64,000 bases of DNA from Leuctra nigra (lineage: Eukaryota > Arthropoda > Insecta > Plecoptera > Leuctridae). Position numbers and translations under genes: made by a program. The first letter of the stretch is position 1. Each line of letters starts with the position of its first letter. Location of the stretch: the NCBI GenBank assembly GCA_934045905.1, contig OW203764.1, positions 21,695,109-21,759,108 of the forward strand. The letters are read 5' to 3'. The notes beneath the pieces were generated by a model. It saw only the letters and a list, made by a program, of their open reading frames with translations. It was not told the DNA's origin and did not search any database. This document shows positions 23,801 through 30,644 of the stretch, piece after piece.

Positions 23801-24851
23801 ACGATACTCTGTACTGGGACGTCGACGGACCGCAGCAGGCTGGAAGCAGTCATGCTGGTAATTCAACGAGCAGCAAGCAAGGTAGTCTACTGGCTTGGAA
23901 GTTTAATTCAAACAAATATTTACTACTCAAGTACTCCATTATTACTCAATGAAGTATTGAGATTCCAAAAGCATTTTTCCCAAGAAATTAAAATTAATTT
24001 TTCAATCCTTTTGAACAATTTTATTAGTTTCAATTATCTGTCGGTATGATTTTACTCGGGAGAATTCGATTATCAATATTTCAATATTAGTTACGAAAAT
24101 AATTCCAATCAAACCTTTTCTTTTCACAGGAGTCTACGATCAATATCAAGCTCAACATCATCCCCAATCACAGCACCAATACCCGTCGACATCCCAGTTC
24201 ACTTCATACAATCCAGCCAAGCCTGCTAAATCTTGGGATAATCTCACTACCAAAGCATTTGGCGGCTATGGGTTCGGTTACGGCTATTTGGATACGACTT
24301 CCTCCAAAGCTGCTGCAGTTGCAAAGGGAAGTCACAATAGGACACACAGCACAAAGGTATACATAATTAATGAGATATGGAAAATAAAATTGATAGATTT
24401 ACATGGGCAGTTTGTAACTAGGAAGTGTTTGAATAATCAAGTTAAATTAATTTTTCTATTTTAGGCTAGTACTAATGGAAACCAACAGAATCACAATGGA
24501 GAGCGACGTATCCAGGGTGCTGCTGTAGCAACGTTGTTCAATCGCTCACAACATCACACTCGCTACGTTCAGCCAACAAAGTCAACCGAGAGTCTTCTCC
24601 TGTTGCCAAAATACAATGACTCGACTCTCTCCGATTCGAGTCTTAGCTGCGAGTGTTTGGATGCGACATCTCCGACTGTAGAAGGCGCTGCAGTTCCGGC
24701 TCACTTCTTCCCAGTTGTCAATACCAGCGTCTCGACGAGTGCAGAGCAGAATATGAGTAACTTGTACCTTGTACAACAGGGCAGGAGTCAAGGAAGCCAA
24801 ACGGAAGGGAAAAGAAATGTTCAGGAAGGACCCGAGATCACAAGACTGTGA
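8852..24851 (+). CDS. Tamalin/CYTIP-type PDZ scaffold protein, 10 exons
   Basis: Exons: 8852-8965, 14320-14439, 15618-15720, 15855-15982, 16530-16772, 21836-22070, 22529-22753, 23597-23881, 24130-24356, 24465-24851. All phases agree, giving 688 aa. The PDZ domain spans about residues 62-153, with carboxylate-binding loop SFGF (72-75) and [12 protein letters not shown] helical segment follows (156-189, [11 protein letters not shown]... ERDLLQG), as in vertebrate tamalin and CYTIP, which bind cytohesin Arf-GEFs and receptors. The long C-terminal half is His/Gln/Ser-rich and disordered, with a motif [20 protein letters not shown] (518-537) that I take to be a conserved core. The last residues ITRL form a class I PDZ ligand. 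The protein is larger than its vertebrate relatives. Family call rests on PDZ plus the adjacent helix; exons 6-8 are least certain because they are low complexity. Confidence 0.85.
8966..14319. other. Tamalin intron 1 (5.35 kb)
   Basis: AT-rich sequence with a short (ctac)n run near 9281-9292. I see no convincing gene, element boundary or structured repeat in this stretch. Confidence 0.5.
14850..15075 (+). mobile_element. tRNA-derived SINE, degraded copy
   Basis: The head resembles a tRNA gene with a worn B box (cgagctcgattctc). The body contains cgtggtttccctcag, gaggcaaatgatgggaag and agtgcgacgttaaac. The minus-strand SINE at about 40210-40575 has the same blocks in the same order. It lies in tamalin intron 2. 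Confidence 0.7.
15437..15458. repeat. Poly(G) tract, 22 bp
   Basis: An uninterrupted G run in tamalin intron 2. Similar C or G runs occur at 6380-6398, 31841-31863, 38082-38103, 45080-45099, 50463-50477 and 50503-50518. Confidence 0.9.
15983..16529. other. Tamalin intron 4
   Basis: AT-rich intron sequence; nothing recognisable. Confidence 0.5.
16838..17199. mobile_element. Foldback element with an 84-bp near-perfect hairpin
   Basis: The arms 16961-17043 and 17062-17145 are almost exact inverted copies with an 18-nt loop (left arm starts agacaacatcataaattatc). Outside them, gggttattctaaattccctt and its inverse extend the pairing. The outer ends (about 16838 and 17199) are approximate. It lies in tamalin intron 5, just downstream of the LINE's 3' end. 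Confidence 0.65.
17450..20209 (-). CDS. LINE ORF2: AP endonuclease plus reverse transcriptase
   Basis: A 919-residue frame from the first ATG. The endonuclease shows [10 protein letters not shown] (catalytic Glu), GDWNLNL and [10 protein letters not shown] (SDH end motif). The RT shows [42 protein letters not shown] and the catalytic QYADDSS. A C-terminal region typical of LINEs follows, with YGIIFWGG. The endonuclease really begins upstream of this ATG: in the same frame, codons for [15 protein letters not shown] precede it, and the frame stays open back to about 20515, overlapping ORF1 by some 70 nt. All catalytic residues that I can check are present. Confidence 0.93.
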   Translation of the reverse strand: MIDILCLTETWLSRGQEDSIVINNYTLASHYSRASKRGGGSCIYIRNAARLAFGACDVTCIDGMLEASAIEILGDKPIIIVTIYRSPDPSNINSFLEHLDNILLKLSRKGKRVIACGDWNLNLQLPQIKVSLESVVKAHGFSILDFGVTRCCGNSESTLDVVISNYDQVQFIHNTDPGLSDHSGQLVSFPINVDNAHMKQSSQEFIMTRKFPPPSVQDFIMDLGEVDWSEIYTRDSVDDKYNLFLQLFTPLFDKHFPKRRTTLQYSKPQKGWLSQEIRNMCDRKRDMYYLVKSGAAPALQEPLNRLKKELRTAVIKAKKDYYSEIISGSSNTVSTMWRLIRSLTGKGRREAFPAWIENSDSSKATDPLEIASIFNTHFLSVCTNITDPASDTASECMKLLKVAHPSIAPEISLPDMSADTVLDLINQFESKPSAGWDEVPMSLLKKCGPWIAGPLAHIFTHSLSSGVFPAGLKPALVVPIHKKGTKTDCSNFRPISLLSSFSKIIEKFMHQQLTTHFNNNTLWSPTQHGFRSDHSTTTAAFGMITGIEEALERKNKVGVILCDLSKAFDSMDHQLLMNKLTVYGITGVCGAWFDSYLSGRTQRVQLNEHFSSWEPVTKGVPQGSILGPLLFSIMVNDLAPNICTNHSGRSVIQYADDSSATIEALTANQLAAEVHLAMDHFVNWFTPNKLLLNRTKTEIITFEPRGKHSDNMLSISSCSSVKYLGITIDRNLSWVPHIDHLVKKLSSARFVMRTLALNCNLFALRSAYFAYVHSILQYGIIFWGGTLDSNRAFRAQKKVIRIILSLGYSASCRDKFREVAILPLPCIYILAVCLFTRDNLHLFNDNSHHMYGTRGASNLKHEYCRLNTTSQGVMQSGRRLYNHVPQEIRNIESRSGFKYILKMFLMKHSFYSVNEFLEC
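20440..21477 (-). CDS. LINE ORF1 with N-terminal SAP-like domain
   Basis: A 345-residue protein. Residues near 15-50 read [19 protein letters not shown] then KKEDLVDRL, a good match to the SAP DNA-binding helix pair. The middle is charged and probably coiled or disordered. The C-terminal part ([20 protein letters not shown], then FKVGL and [16 protein letters not shown]) resembles the RNA-binding-like fold seen at the end of insect LINE ORF1 proteins. I see no CCHC zinc knuckle. The presumed role is binding LINE RNA; the SAP unit might add chromatin or DNA contact. Confidence 0.75.
   Translation of the reverse strand: MAGDASQGKLLVLQKIEDFKVRDLHRVLEQCGLSKEGKKEDLVDRLTCAATALMELCESLGLSIYMQQLDVATDKVGETNIANDLLKAIICEKDKRLDSLDEINNLLKDKITYLTEMKVAESEKEALPHVYNNSAQKSRERALALAAAGAKSVPAAISNERTQSSCDTLPLPLPLLPLSPFVAERVWGYEARRRREIPDSGPAVSTKTTTITGKVTLDDDLTQDQEEFKVVNTRKRHRQKCTLGTAAVPEGSTRLAVAARKSFLHVWRLNKDVTCEDVLAYIKDNLEGSSDSITCEKLNARGDYSSFKVGLCETLYENMSSPAFWPAGAAIKRFFQPRANSSRTS
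22071..22528. other. Tamalin intron 6
   Basis: AT-rich intron; nothing recognisable. Confidence 0.5.
22765..23016 (+). other. ATG-less open frame in tamalin intron 7, unknown
   Basis: An 83-residue stop-free frame with protein-like composition, rich in Lys, Leu, Glu and Tyr. It includes [19 protein letters not shown] and [20 protein letters not shown], and ends EKLIKHK. It has no internal ATG and does not continue the tamalin frame, which stops 11 nt past the exon 7 donor. It could be a remnant of a mobile element or an inserted gene fragment. I do not recognise a family. Confidence 0.3.
23080..23446. mobile_element. hAT-like MITE made largely of ATATCGAT repeats
   Basis: Ends TAGAGATGGGC and its reverse complement, with a perfect 8-bp duplication GAGTATAG (23072-23079, 23447-23454). 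The interior consists of many palindromic atatcgatatatcgatac units in both halves. It lies in tamalin intron 7. Its TAGAG start is shared with the element at 33225-34578. Confidence 0.92.
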
Positions 24852-25362
24852 ATTAACATTGAAATTAGTTTCGGGACACCGATATATTAGAAACAAGGTG
24901 TAGTATTGCTGCACAATTTAAAATTATAGTGGGATATGAGTGCATGATCTCGAGGTAGAATAGTAAAAATGTCAGTTGACTTTCCAAAGAATTGTATCTT
25001 TAAAGGCTAGGAAAATTCTAGTCAAGAAAGTAAAAAGACAATAAATTTTGAGATATTAAAATTGTAAGCTTACCTAAATACTACATAATAATGCCTTTGA
25101 ACTGTATTCAGTATTTGAATTGAGCAAAATAATTTATCTGTATACACATATAAATTTTTTCTTGAATGTACATTCTAATAATTGCGCCAAAGATTTTACA
25201 TCTAGGATCTAAGATGATCAACCAAAGAAAACAAAGATTTATCCAATGTATTGTACTTCATGTATTTGAAAAGCTGTATAATAAAATAACAGTTTGTGTA
25301 ATTACTTGTACAACTCCCTTGCTATACAGATTAAGAATTATCCTTCAGGGTTAAAAGTTGAG
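24852..25362. other. Tamalin 3' UTR and downstream region
   Basis: The stop codon is at 24849-24851. Candidate polyadenylation signals aataaa lie near 25040 and 25277. No other feature is seen. Confidence 0.5.
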
Positions 25363-25684
25363 ATAGTGGACCCAGCGAGTGTGTAGCCATTCCTTTCATG
25401 AGACGAACGGTACTGTTCGACAGTTAAGCTCAGATGCAACCCGAGTGATGACCTGCCACCCCCTCTCACCTACACTGTTGCCATTTTAAACATCTTCCCT
25501 TGAATTTTAAAAGCCAACTGCATTGAGAGATATTTGGCATCACAACAAAATAACCCTTTTCCGGACATCTACGAGATTTGTACAGCCGGACACGCGTCAA
25601 AACACTCAGGATTACAAGCTGGCCCTATTGTTGAATTTTTCACAGCATTTGCTGAATGGGCTACACACTCACTGGGTCCACTAT
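25363..25684. mobile_element. MITE-like element between tamalin and CAND1
   Basis: The left end is ATAGTGGACCCAGCGAGTGT and the right end is close to its reverse complement; pairing continues through gtagccattc. About 320 bp, with no coding capacity. Confidence 0.75.
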
Positions 25685-26312
25685 ACCAAATGAAGTATAT
25701 CTAGCTCGAGTACTTGTTAACTAGGTACGACGCACTTGTCAAGTTATTCAGACACCAAATTTTTAAGTGTATGCATTGGTTTTATTTAACGATTGGTTAC
25801 AAACTGTATGTTAACAAAATTATTTCAGTAGGTAAACCATACAATGTAATTTAAACACAAAATTTGATGTTACAAATTCCTGAAGATGAATTTTACTGAT
25901 AAGTTACTGCGTATTATTATTATCATCATTATTATCTCCGAGGCATTATACCTTTCGTAAGTTTCATAACCTACATCAACTAACAAAAATATTATACAAT
26001 AGGTACATTTCTCAATGCCATCTCATGAATCTGAACATAATTCAAATACCTGTAATACATAACTTACGTAGGTTACTTAAAAAGAAATGTGCACACATAA
26101 TTATTTTATTTGAAGAAAGGATGTGAATATATAGCAGGTACCTACATCATCCAACGTTATGATGCCAATGCACACGCAAAGTAGTACAATATTTTGGGAA
26201 AAAATGTTGGTTAAAAAGCTGTGACAAAACATAATATACGGAGCAGCCTTCTCGCAAAAATCATGGTATAAAGTCTGTATGCAATGGAAATTTTATTCGA
26301 ATTTGAAAGAAG
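25685..26312. other. Tail-to-tail intergenic space and CAND1 3' flank
   Basis: AT-rich with no gene. On the minus strand an AATAAA lies about 20 nt past the CAND1 stop, so the CAND1 3' UTR may be very short. Confidence 0.45.
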
Positions 26313-29300
26313 TTAGTTGACATCCATGGCATCTTGGTTGGATGGATCCGAGCACTTTTGAATATTATCAAAGAACGCTTTTAAATCGGGTGTAGCTTTG
26401 ATGTGAGTAATGAATTCACAAAGTAGGGGATTCTTGTCTGCATCTGGGATTGCCAGCAGCGCAGCCATAGCTCGGATCGCCGACCGCTTAAGTTCATCTT
26501 GCTTCTGGAACTCTTGCTTCACTGCATTGGCCTTCACTTTAGACAAACAGGTGTTACGCAGTGGTTCCACCAAGCCATCTAGTCGCTGTACAACCGCTAC
26601 TGGACTCAGTTGCGCGAGCCGCGCAACCATGAGATACGTCAACATCTGGATATCGTAGTGATCCTTGAGCCCGCTCTCCACATGGTTCAGATACTCAAAG
26701 ATATCGAGCCTATCCAAACAGGTGTCCAGTAGAGTGTACATGCACTCAAACGCAGCCTTGCGTACATCCAGTCCATCGTCAACTTTGTGCTTGAAGGGTC
26801 CCATCTCCACTTCTCGGATCAGTTCCTCCTTTACCTTCGTCTCTGAATATAGCTGAGGAAGAATGCTGTCCAGCAAGTCTCGAACCAAAGTCGGTTTGTT
26901 GTGAGCGGCCGAGTTAAAAGTAACCAATGCCACTCGACGAACGTTTAAATCGGGGTCTTGAAGAGTATTTAGAAATTGGCCAATACATTGGCTCAATAGT
27001 GGATCAATTGCCTGAGGCTTGTCAGAGATGGTAAACTTGACGGCAGCGACGACAGTTGTGCGCATTAGGGCCGAGTGGCTGACGAGAGACTGTTGCAAGT
27101 ACGGCAGCAGATGTTCGGGGTCGATCAAAGTAAGCTTTCCAAGACATTCGGCAACAACATTCCTAGTACCCTCTTCAACACACTCGCAGTGCTTGAACAG
27201 CTGTTGCCAGATGGCAGGCACAAATGCATGAAGCTGGATAATGCCATTTGCAGAGGAACTGTGACAAGTAATGACCTCCTTCAAGGAGTGCAGAAGCAAG
27301 TATTGACGTTTTGTCTGCGTTTCAATCTCTTGGAGGATAAATGGTAGAAAATGAGGCAAGTTGCCAACAGCAACGGAGCCTAGGGTGTACGACGCTGCAG
27401 ATTTCACTTCTTCAGATGGTGCCGAAAACGAGTTTAAAATGAGTTCTTTCAAGCGGTTAATGTTGCTAAGATCGATCTGTCGGCCGATCTCTCCAATGAC
27501 AAGTAGTGCGAAGATGTGCTGGGCATCAGTCTGTGGATTCTGAATGTCTCTGAGGAACTGATTCACAACCGGCAAAGCTTCGTCCATCCGAGTCTTAGTG
27601 AGAGCGGAGACACACTTTGCCAAAGAGTGGAATGCTTGTTTGTGAAGAACCAACACTGGACCACCAGTTTGAACGTTCCCTTGGGCGATCGGCATTACCA
27701 GCATCATCAGCAGATCCTTGAAATCTAGTCCAGGCAATCCGAGTTCAGCCAATGACTGGAAGAACTCGCACATGGAGTCAAGTGCAGCCCCTTGCAACAG
27801 TGGTGACTTGGCAAGAGAAAGGATGGCCGGTAAAATGGATTTGGTGACGTGAGGCATAACAGTGGGCTGTGCCTGACAGATGGACGTTAACAAAGTCATC
27901 GTCAACTGGGCAACATGAAGATCGGCTTCGTTGATCAAAGGATCCAGTTCTTCCATGACTTTCTTGATCATTGATCGGGACATCATGTTGCCATGCCGAC
28001 GCACAAGCTTGTCGAATAAAATGAGAGTTCCAAGCTTGAGAGGGCGCAGGTTCTTGCGTAGAAAAGTGCAGAGAATTGGTAAAGCATCCTCTAGAATGGG
28101 ACTCATGTTGACAGGGAGTGGAGAGATGGCAACAGTTGTCAACGCCTTGACAGTAGCCAGACGAGTAATTTCATTGCGAAGTCGATCTACAAATATCGGA
28201 AGACAAGTTTTCAGCTCTTCCTGTAAGAAGTCTCCAAGGTTACATACAATCTGCCCCATGCAGGATATCGCTCTCTCTTTAACTTCCTGGTCGATGCTGG
28301 CTGACTTGAGTGGTACAAGTGTGCAGTGATACAATTCCAGAACATACGGTTGAAAGTCGAAGGTGCCTGGTGCAGCATTCAGAGGCCGGATGACCTTGAC
28401 GATGAGCTGGATCACGAGCAGAGCCTCGGAGATGATCTTGTAGAAGCTGTCCTTGACAGCAGTCAGGATCAGAGGCAACAGGACAGGCATGTGGACGTAG
28501 AAGACTTCAGGTGCGTGAGAAGACAGGAGACAGTTGATGAACACCAGCGTGTCGATCTTAATGCTGCTGCTTGAGTTCTTATCACTTAGAGAGAACTGGA
28601 TTCCAGGAATCAAAGCAGAAATATGGTTCGACAGCACACCAGGTATAACCAAGACCAATTCCTTCAGCAATTGGAAACAATTCTGACGGGTCTTGATGCT
28701 TTTCTCACGCATTTGTCCCTGAACTGCCTTGATGATGGCAGGGACCTGGTTCAACAGTAAGTGGATGGGCTCTTCTCCTTGATCCATTCGGTTGGGATCA
28801 ATGCTGACACCCAGAGATGGATGCGTCTGCTTCAATAGGGCAGTGTATGCCTGAAAGATGTCTGATTTAACGTTCTCCTCCCGTTCTTTAAAGCGAGCGA
28901 TTAATGCTGGAGACACCGTCTCGTAGAATTCCGAGAGAAGTTCAGGTCGAGTTGATATGATTGCTTCCAAACATTTGGCTGCTGAACGCCGAACTTTCCA
29001 GCTCATATCATCATCATCTGAATAGAAATCATCTTCATCATCTTCTTCCATATCAACGTCATCCAGTTTATCCAAGCCATCATCAGCATAAATATAGTTG
29101 GGATCATAAGTTATGTAGCCAAGACAAAGAAGAACAATTTTGCCGATGTGAGGAGTAATTTCTTTAGGACATCGTCGTACAAAGGCTTCAAAAACTTGAA
29201 GACATGATTCTCTAAGTTCATCATCATCTTCCTTACTGTACTGGTCAATGAGGGACATAACTTGCTCAATATGAGTTCCGAAACGATGACCTGCTTGACG

Positions 29301-30026
29301 ACATATCGAGACCATGCACTGCACGTATGTACGTTTCGAGCCAATGGGAGGATTTTTGGCTAATCCATCCAGAATCGAGTCGATGAGTTTCGTATAGAGT
29401 TCAGGGTTGCATGACATCCCAAGGAGACTTAGACCTACAATTGACCGTTTCCTAACTGCTTGCCTAGGCGATGACAACTGAGGCAAGAGTGCTTCCAGTA
29501 TTGTAGGATGGAAGGCATGTAATAATCCTCCAAACCTGGAGAGCAAATCAGCTAAGATGTCAAGAGCTTCCAGTTGAACTGATACATCTTCTTGCCTTTC
29601 AATCACTCCACTGAGCCTCCCTGTGATTCGCTTACAAACATTTCCAGCTAGAGCACTGGACTCGGGTGGTAACTTGCTGATGACGGTCTTCAGTCCGATA
29701 CTTGAAATATCCCGCAGTTGCTCCTTGCCCGAAATCATGTTAATGCAAAGCGAATCAACAATAGTTTCTACCTGATACTCTTTCACCTTCCTCACTAATG
29801 GACCTAAACATTTAACAGTAAGATTTTGTACTTCACCATTTTTGTCCTCCAGTAGAACAAGCAGCATCTTTACCACTTTTTGCTCCGTACAGTCGTCAAG
29901 CTTGATGCTGTCTTTCTCGAGCTCTGCCATCAAATCATTAATTGCCATAAATCGAAAATCTTTGTCACTGGATGTCATCTTTTCCAACAAATTGGCAATA
30001 TGATAAGAGACAGCACCGCTAGCCAT
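26313..30026 (-). CDS. CAND1: Cullin-associated NEDD8-dissociated protein 1 (CAND1/TIP120)
   Basis: 1,237 aa in one uninterrupted coding exon; human CAND1 is 1,230 aa. It is a HEAT-repeat solenoid that wraps unneddylated cullin-RBX1 and exchanges SCF substrate receptors. Near-identical blocks are seen from the N-terminus (YHIANLLEKMTSSDKDFRFM) through DDDDMSWKVRRSAAKCLEAI, the C-terminal KRQYLLLHSLKEVI and NVRRVALVTFNSAAHNKPTL, to GPFKHKVDDGLDVRKAAFEC. An acidic loop lies near residues 312-344 and the TIP120 domain is C-terminal. The start is the second Met of the open frame: the upstream part reads across a splice acceptor (30053/30054) and does not match the family. A 5' UTR intron probably spans 30054-30199. 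There are no frameshifts. Confidence 0.98.
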   Translation of the reverse strand: MASGAVSYHIANLLEKMTSSDKDFRFMAINDLMAELEKDSIKLDDCTEQKVVKMLLVLLEDKNGEVQNLTVKCLGPLVRKVKEYQVETIVDSLCINMISGKEQLRDISSIGLKTVISKLPPESSALAGNVCKRITGRLSGVIERQEDVSVQLEALDILADLLSRFGGLLHAFHPTILEALLPQLSSPRQAVRKRSIVGLSLLGMSCNPELYTKLIDSILDGLAKNPPIGSKRTYVQCMVSICRQAGHRFGTHIEQVMSLIDQYSKEDDDELRESCLQVFEAFVRRCPKEITPHIGKIVLLCLGYITYDPNYIYADDGLDKLDDVDMEEDDEDDFYSDDDDMSWKVRRSAAKCLEAIISTRPELLSEFYETVSPALIARFKEREENVKSDIFQAYTALLKQTHPSLGVSIDPNRMDQGEEPIHLLLNQVPAIIKAVQGQMREKSIKTRQNCFQLLKELVLVIPGVLSNHISALIPGIQFSLSDKNSSSSIKIDTLVFINCLLSSHAPEVFYVHMPVLLPLILTAVKDSFYKIISEALLVIQLIVKVIRPLNAAPGTFDFQPYVLELYHCTLVPLKSASIDQEVKERAISCMGQIVCNLGDFLQEELKTCLPIFVDRLRNEITRLATVKALTTVAISPLPVNMSPILEDALPILCTFLRKNLRPLKLGTLILFDKLVRRHGNMMSRSMIKKVMEELDPLINEADLHVAQLTMTLLTSICQAQPTVMPHVTKSILPAILSLAKSPLLQGAALDSMCEFFQSLAELGLPGLDFKDLLMMLVMPIAQGNVQTGGPVLVLHKQAFHSLAKCVSALTKTRMDEALPVVNQFLRDIQNPQTDAQHIFALLVIGEIGRQIDLSNINRLKELILNSFSAPSEEVKSAASYTLGSVAVGNLPHFLPFILQEIETQTKRQYLLLHSLKEVITCHSSSANGIIQLHAFVPAIWQQLFKHCECVEEGTRNVVAECLGKLTLIDPEHLLPYLQQSLVSHSALMRTTVVAAVKFTISDKPQAIDPLLSQCIGQFLNTLQDPDLNVRRVALVTFNSAAHNKPTLVRDLLDSILPQLYSETKVKEELIREVEMGPFKHKVDDGLDVRKAAFECMYTLLDTCLDRLDIFEYLNHVESGLKDHYDIQMLTYLMVARLAQLSPVAVVQRLDGLVEPLRNTCLSKVKANAVKQEFQKQDELKRSAIRAMAALLAIPDADKNPLLCEFITHIKATPDLKAFFDNIQKCSDPSNQDAMDVN

Positions 30027-30053
30027 TTTGATAGGTAGCTGTCCTGGCTGGAC

Positions 30054-30199
30054 CTGCCAAGAAAAACAATGTGCAGTTTGAAACAATGCTCTTTATACGT
30101 AAATTATATTATGAAGATAGAGGACAGTAATAGAATGTATTATACAAAATAGTATTAAATGATCGAACAAATCTTAGCATTAGGTATAAAAAGTCTCAC
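30054..30199 (-). other. CAND1: Probable CAND1 5' UTR intron
   Basis: On the minus strand a good donor (ccg|gtgaga) and acceptor (tttcttggcag|gtcc) bound 146 bp directly upstream of the CAND1 ATG. Splicing removes the in-frame but non-homologous upstream Met. Confidence 0.6.
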
Positions 30200-30200
30200 C

Positions 30201-30644
30201 GGTGATGGAAAATGAATGACCACGATCTTCTTCACAAACAAAAGCCTAAAATTTGGAACGTTGCCAAATTTCCATATTGCCTAGTGCGGAACAACAAAAC
30301 AGCCAGTAGATGGCGTTCTGTTCTCTTTTATGTGGGCGTTTAAAAAATAAAAAATAATAAGTAATTACAGGTAAAGATTATGGAATTTCAATAGAATTCG
30401 TTGCATATTTCTCATGCCACTCTAGGACCACATGGGTACTTATATATAAAGACTTATGGACTTCCAATCAAAATATTGGATTTGGCAACATCGGGAAAAT
30501 GGCGACATGACATAGGCCTTCTAAGTTCAAAACAAGAAATCGGATCGTACAAGCCGTGCCGTGGTGACCGATTGATGGTTACACAGATCTGTCTCTGTCA
30601 GTTCATAATTTTATATTTGTATTGTGGAATATTTGGTGGGTAAA
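30201..30644. promoter_or_regulatory. Putative bidirectional promoter, CAND1 / KIAA1143
   Basis: Fewer than 450 bp separate the CAND1 5' UTR exon boundary from the KIAA1143 ATG, and the genes diverge. The interval must hold both start sites. I see no TATA box or named motif that I would stand behind. Confidence 0.5.

Noticed and set aside
30027..30086. Twenty extra N-terminal codons on CAND1 beginning MFQTAHCFSW
   Set aside because: They have no match in CAND1, cross a good splice acceptor, and the family's start (MASxxxYHI) begins right after.
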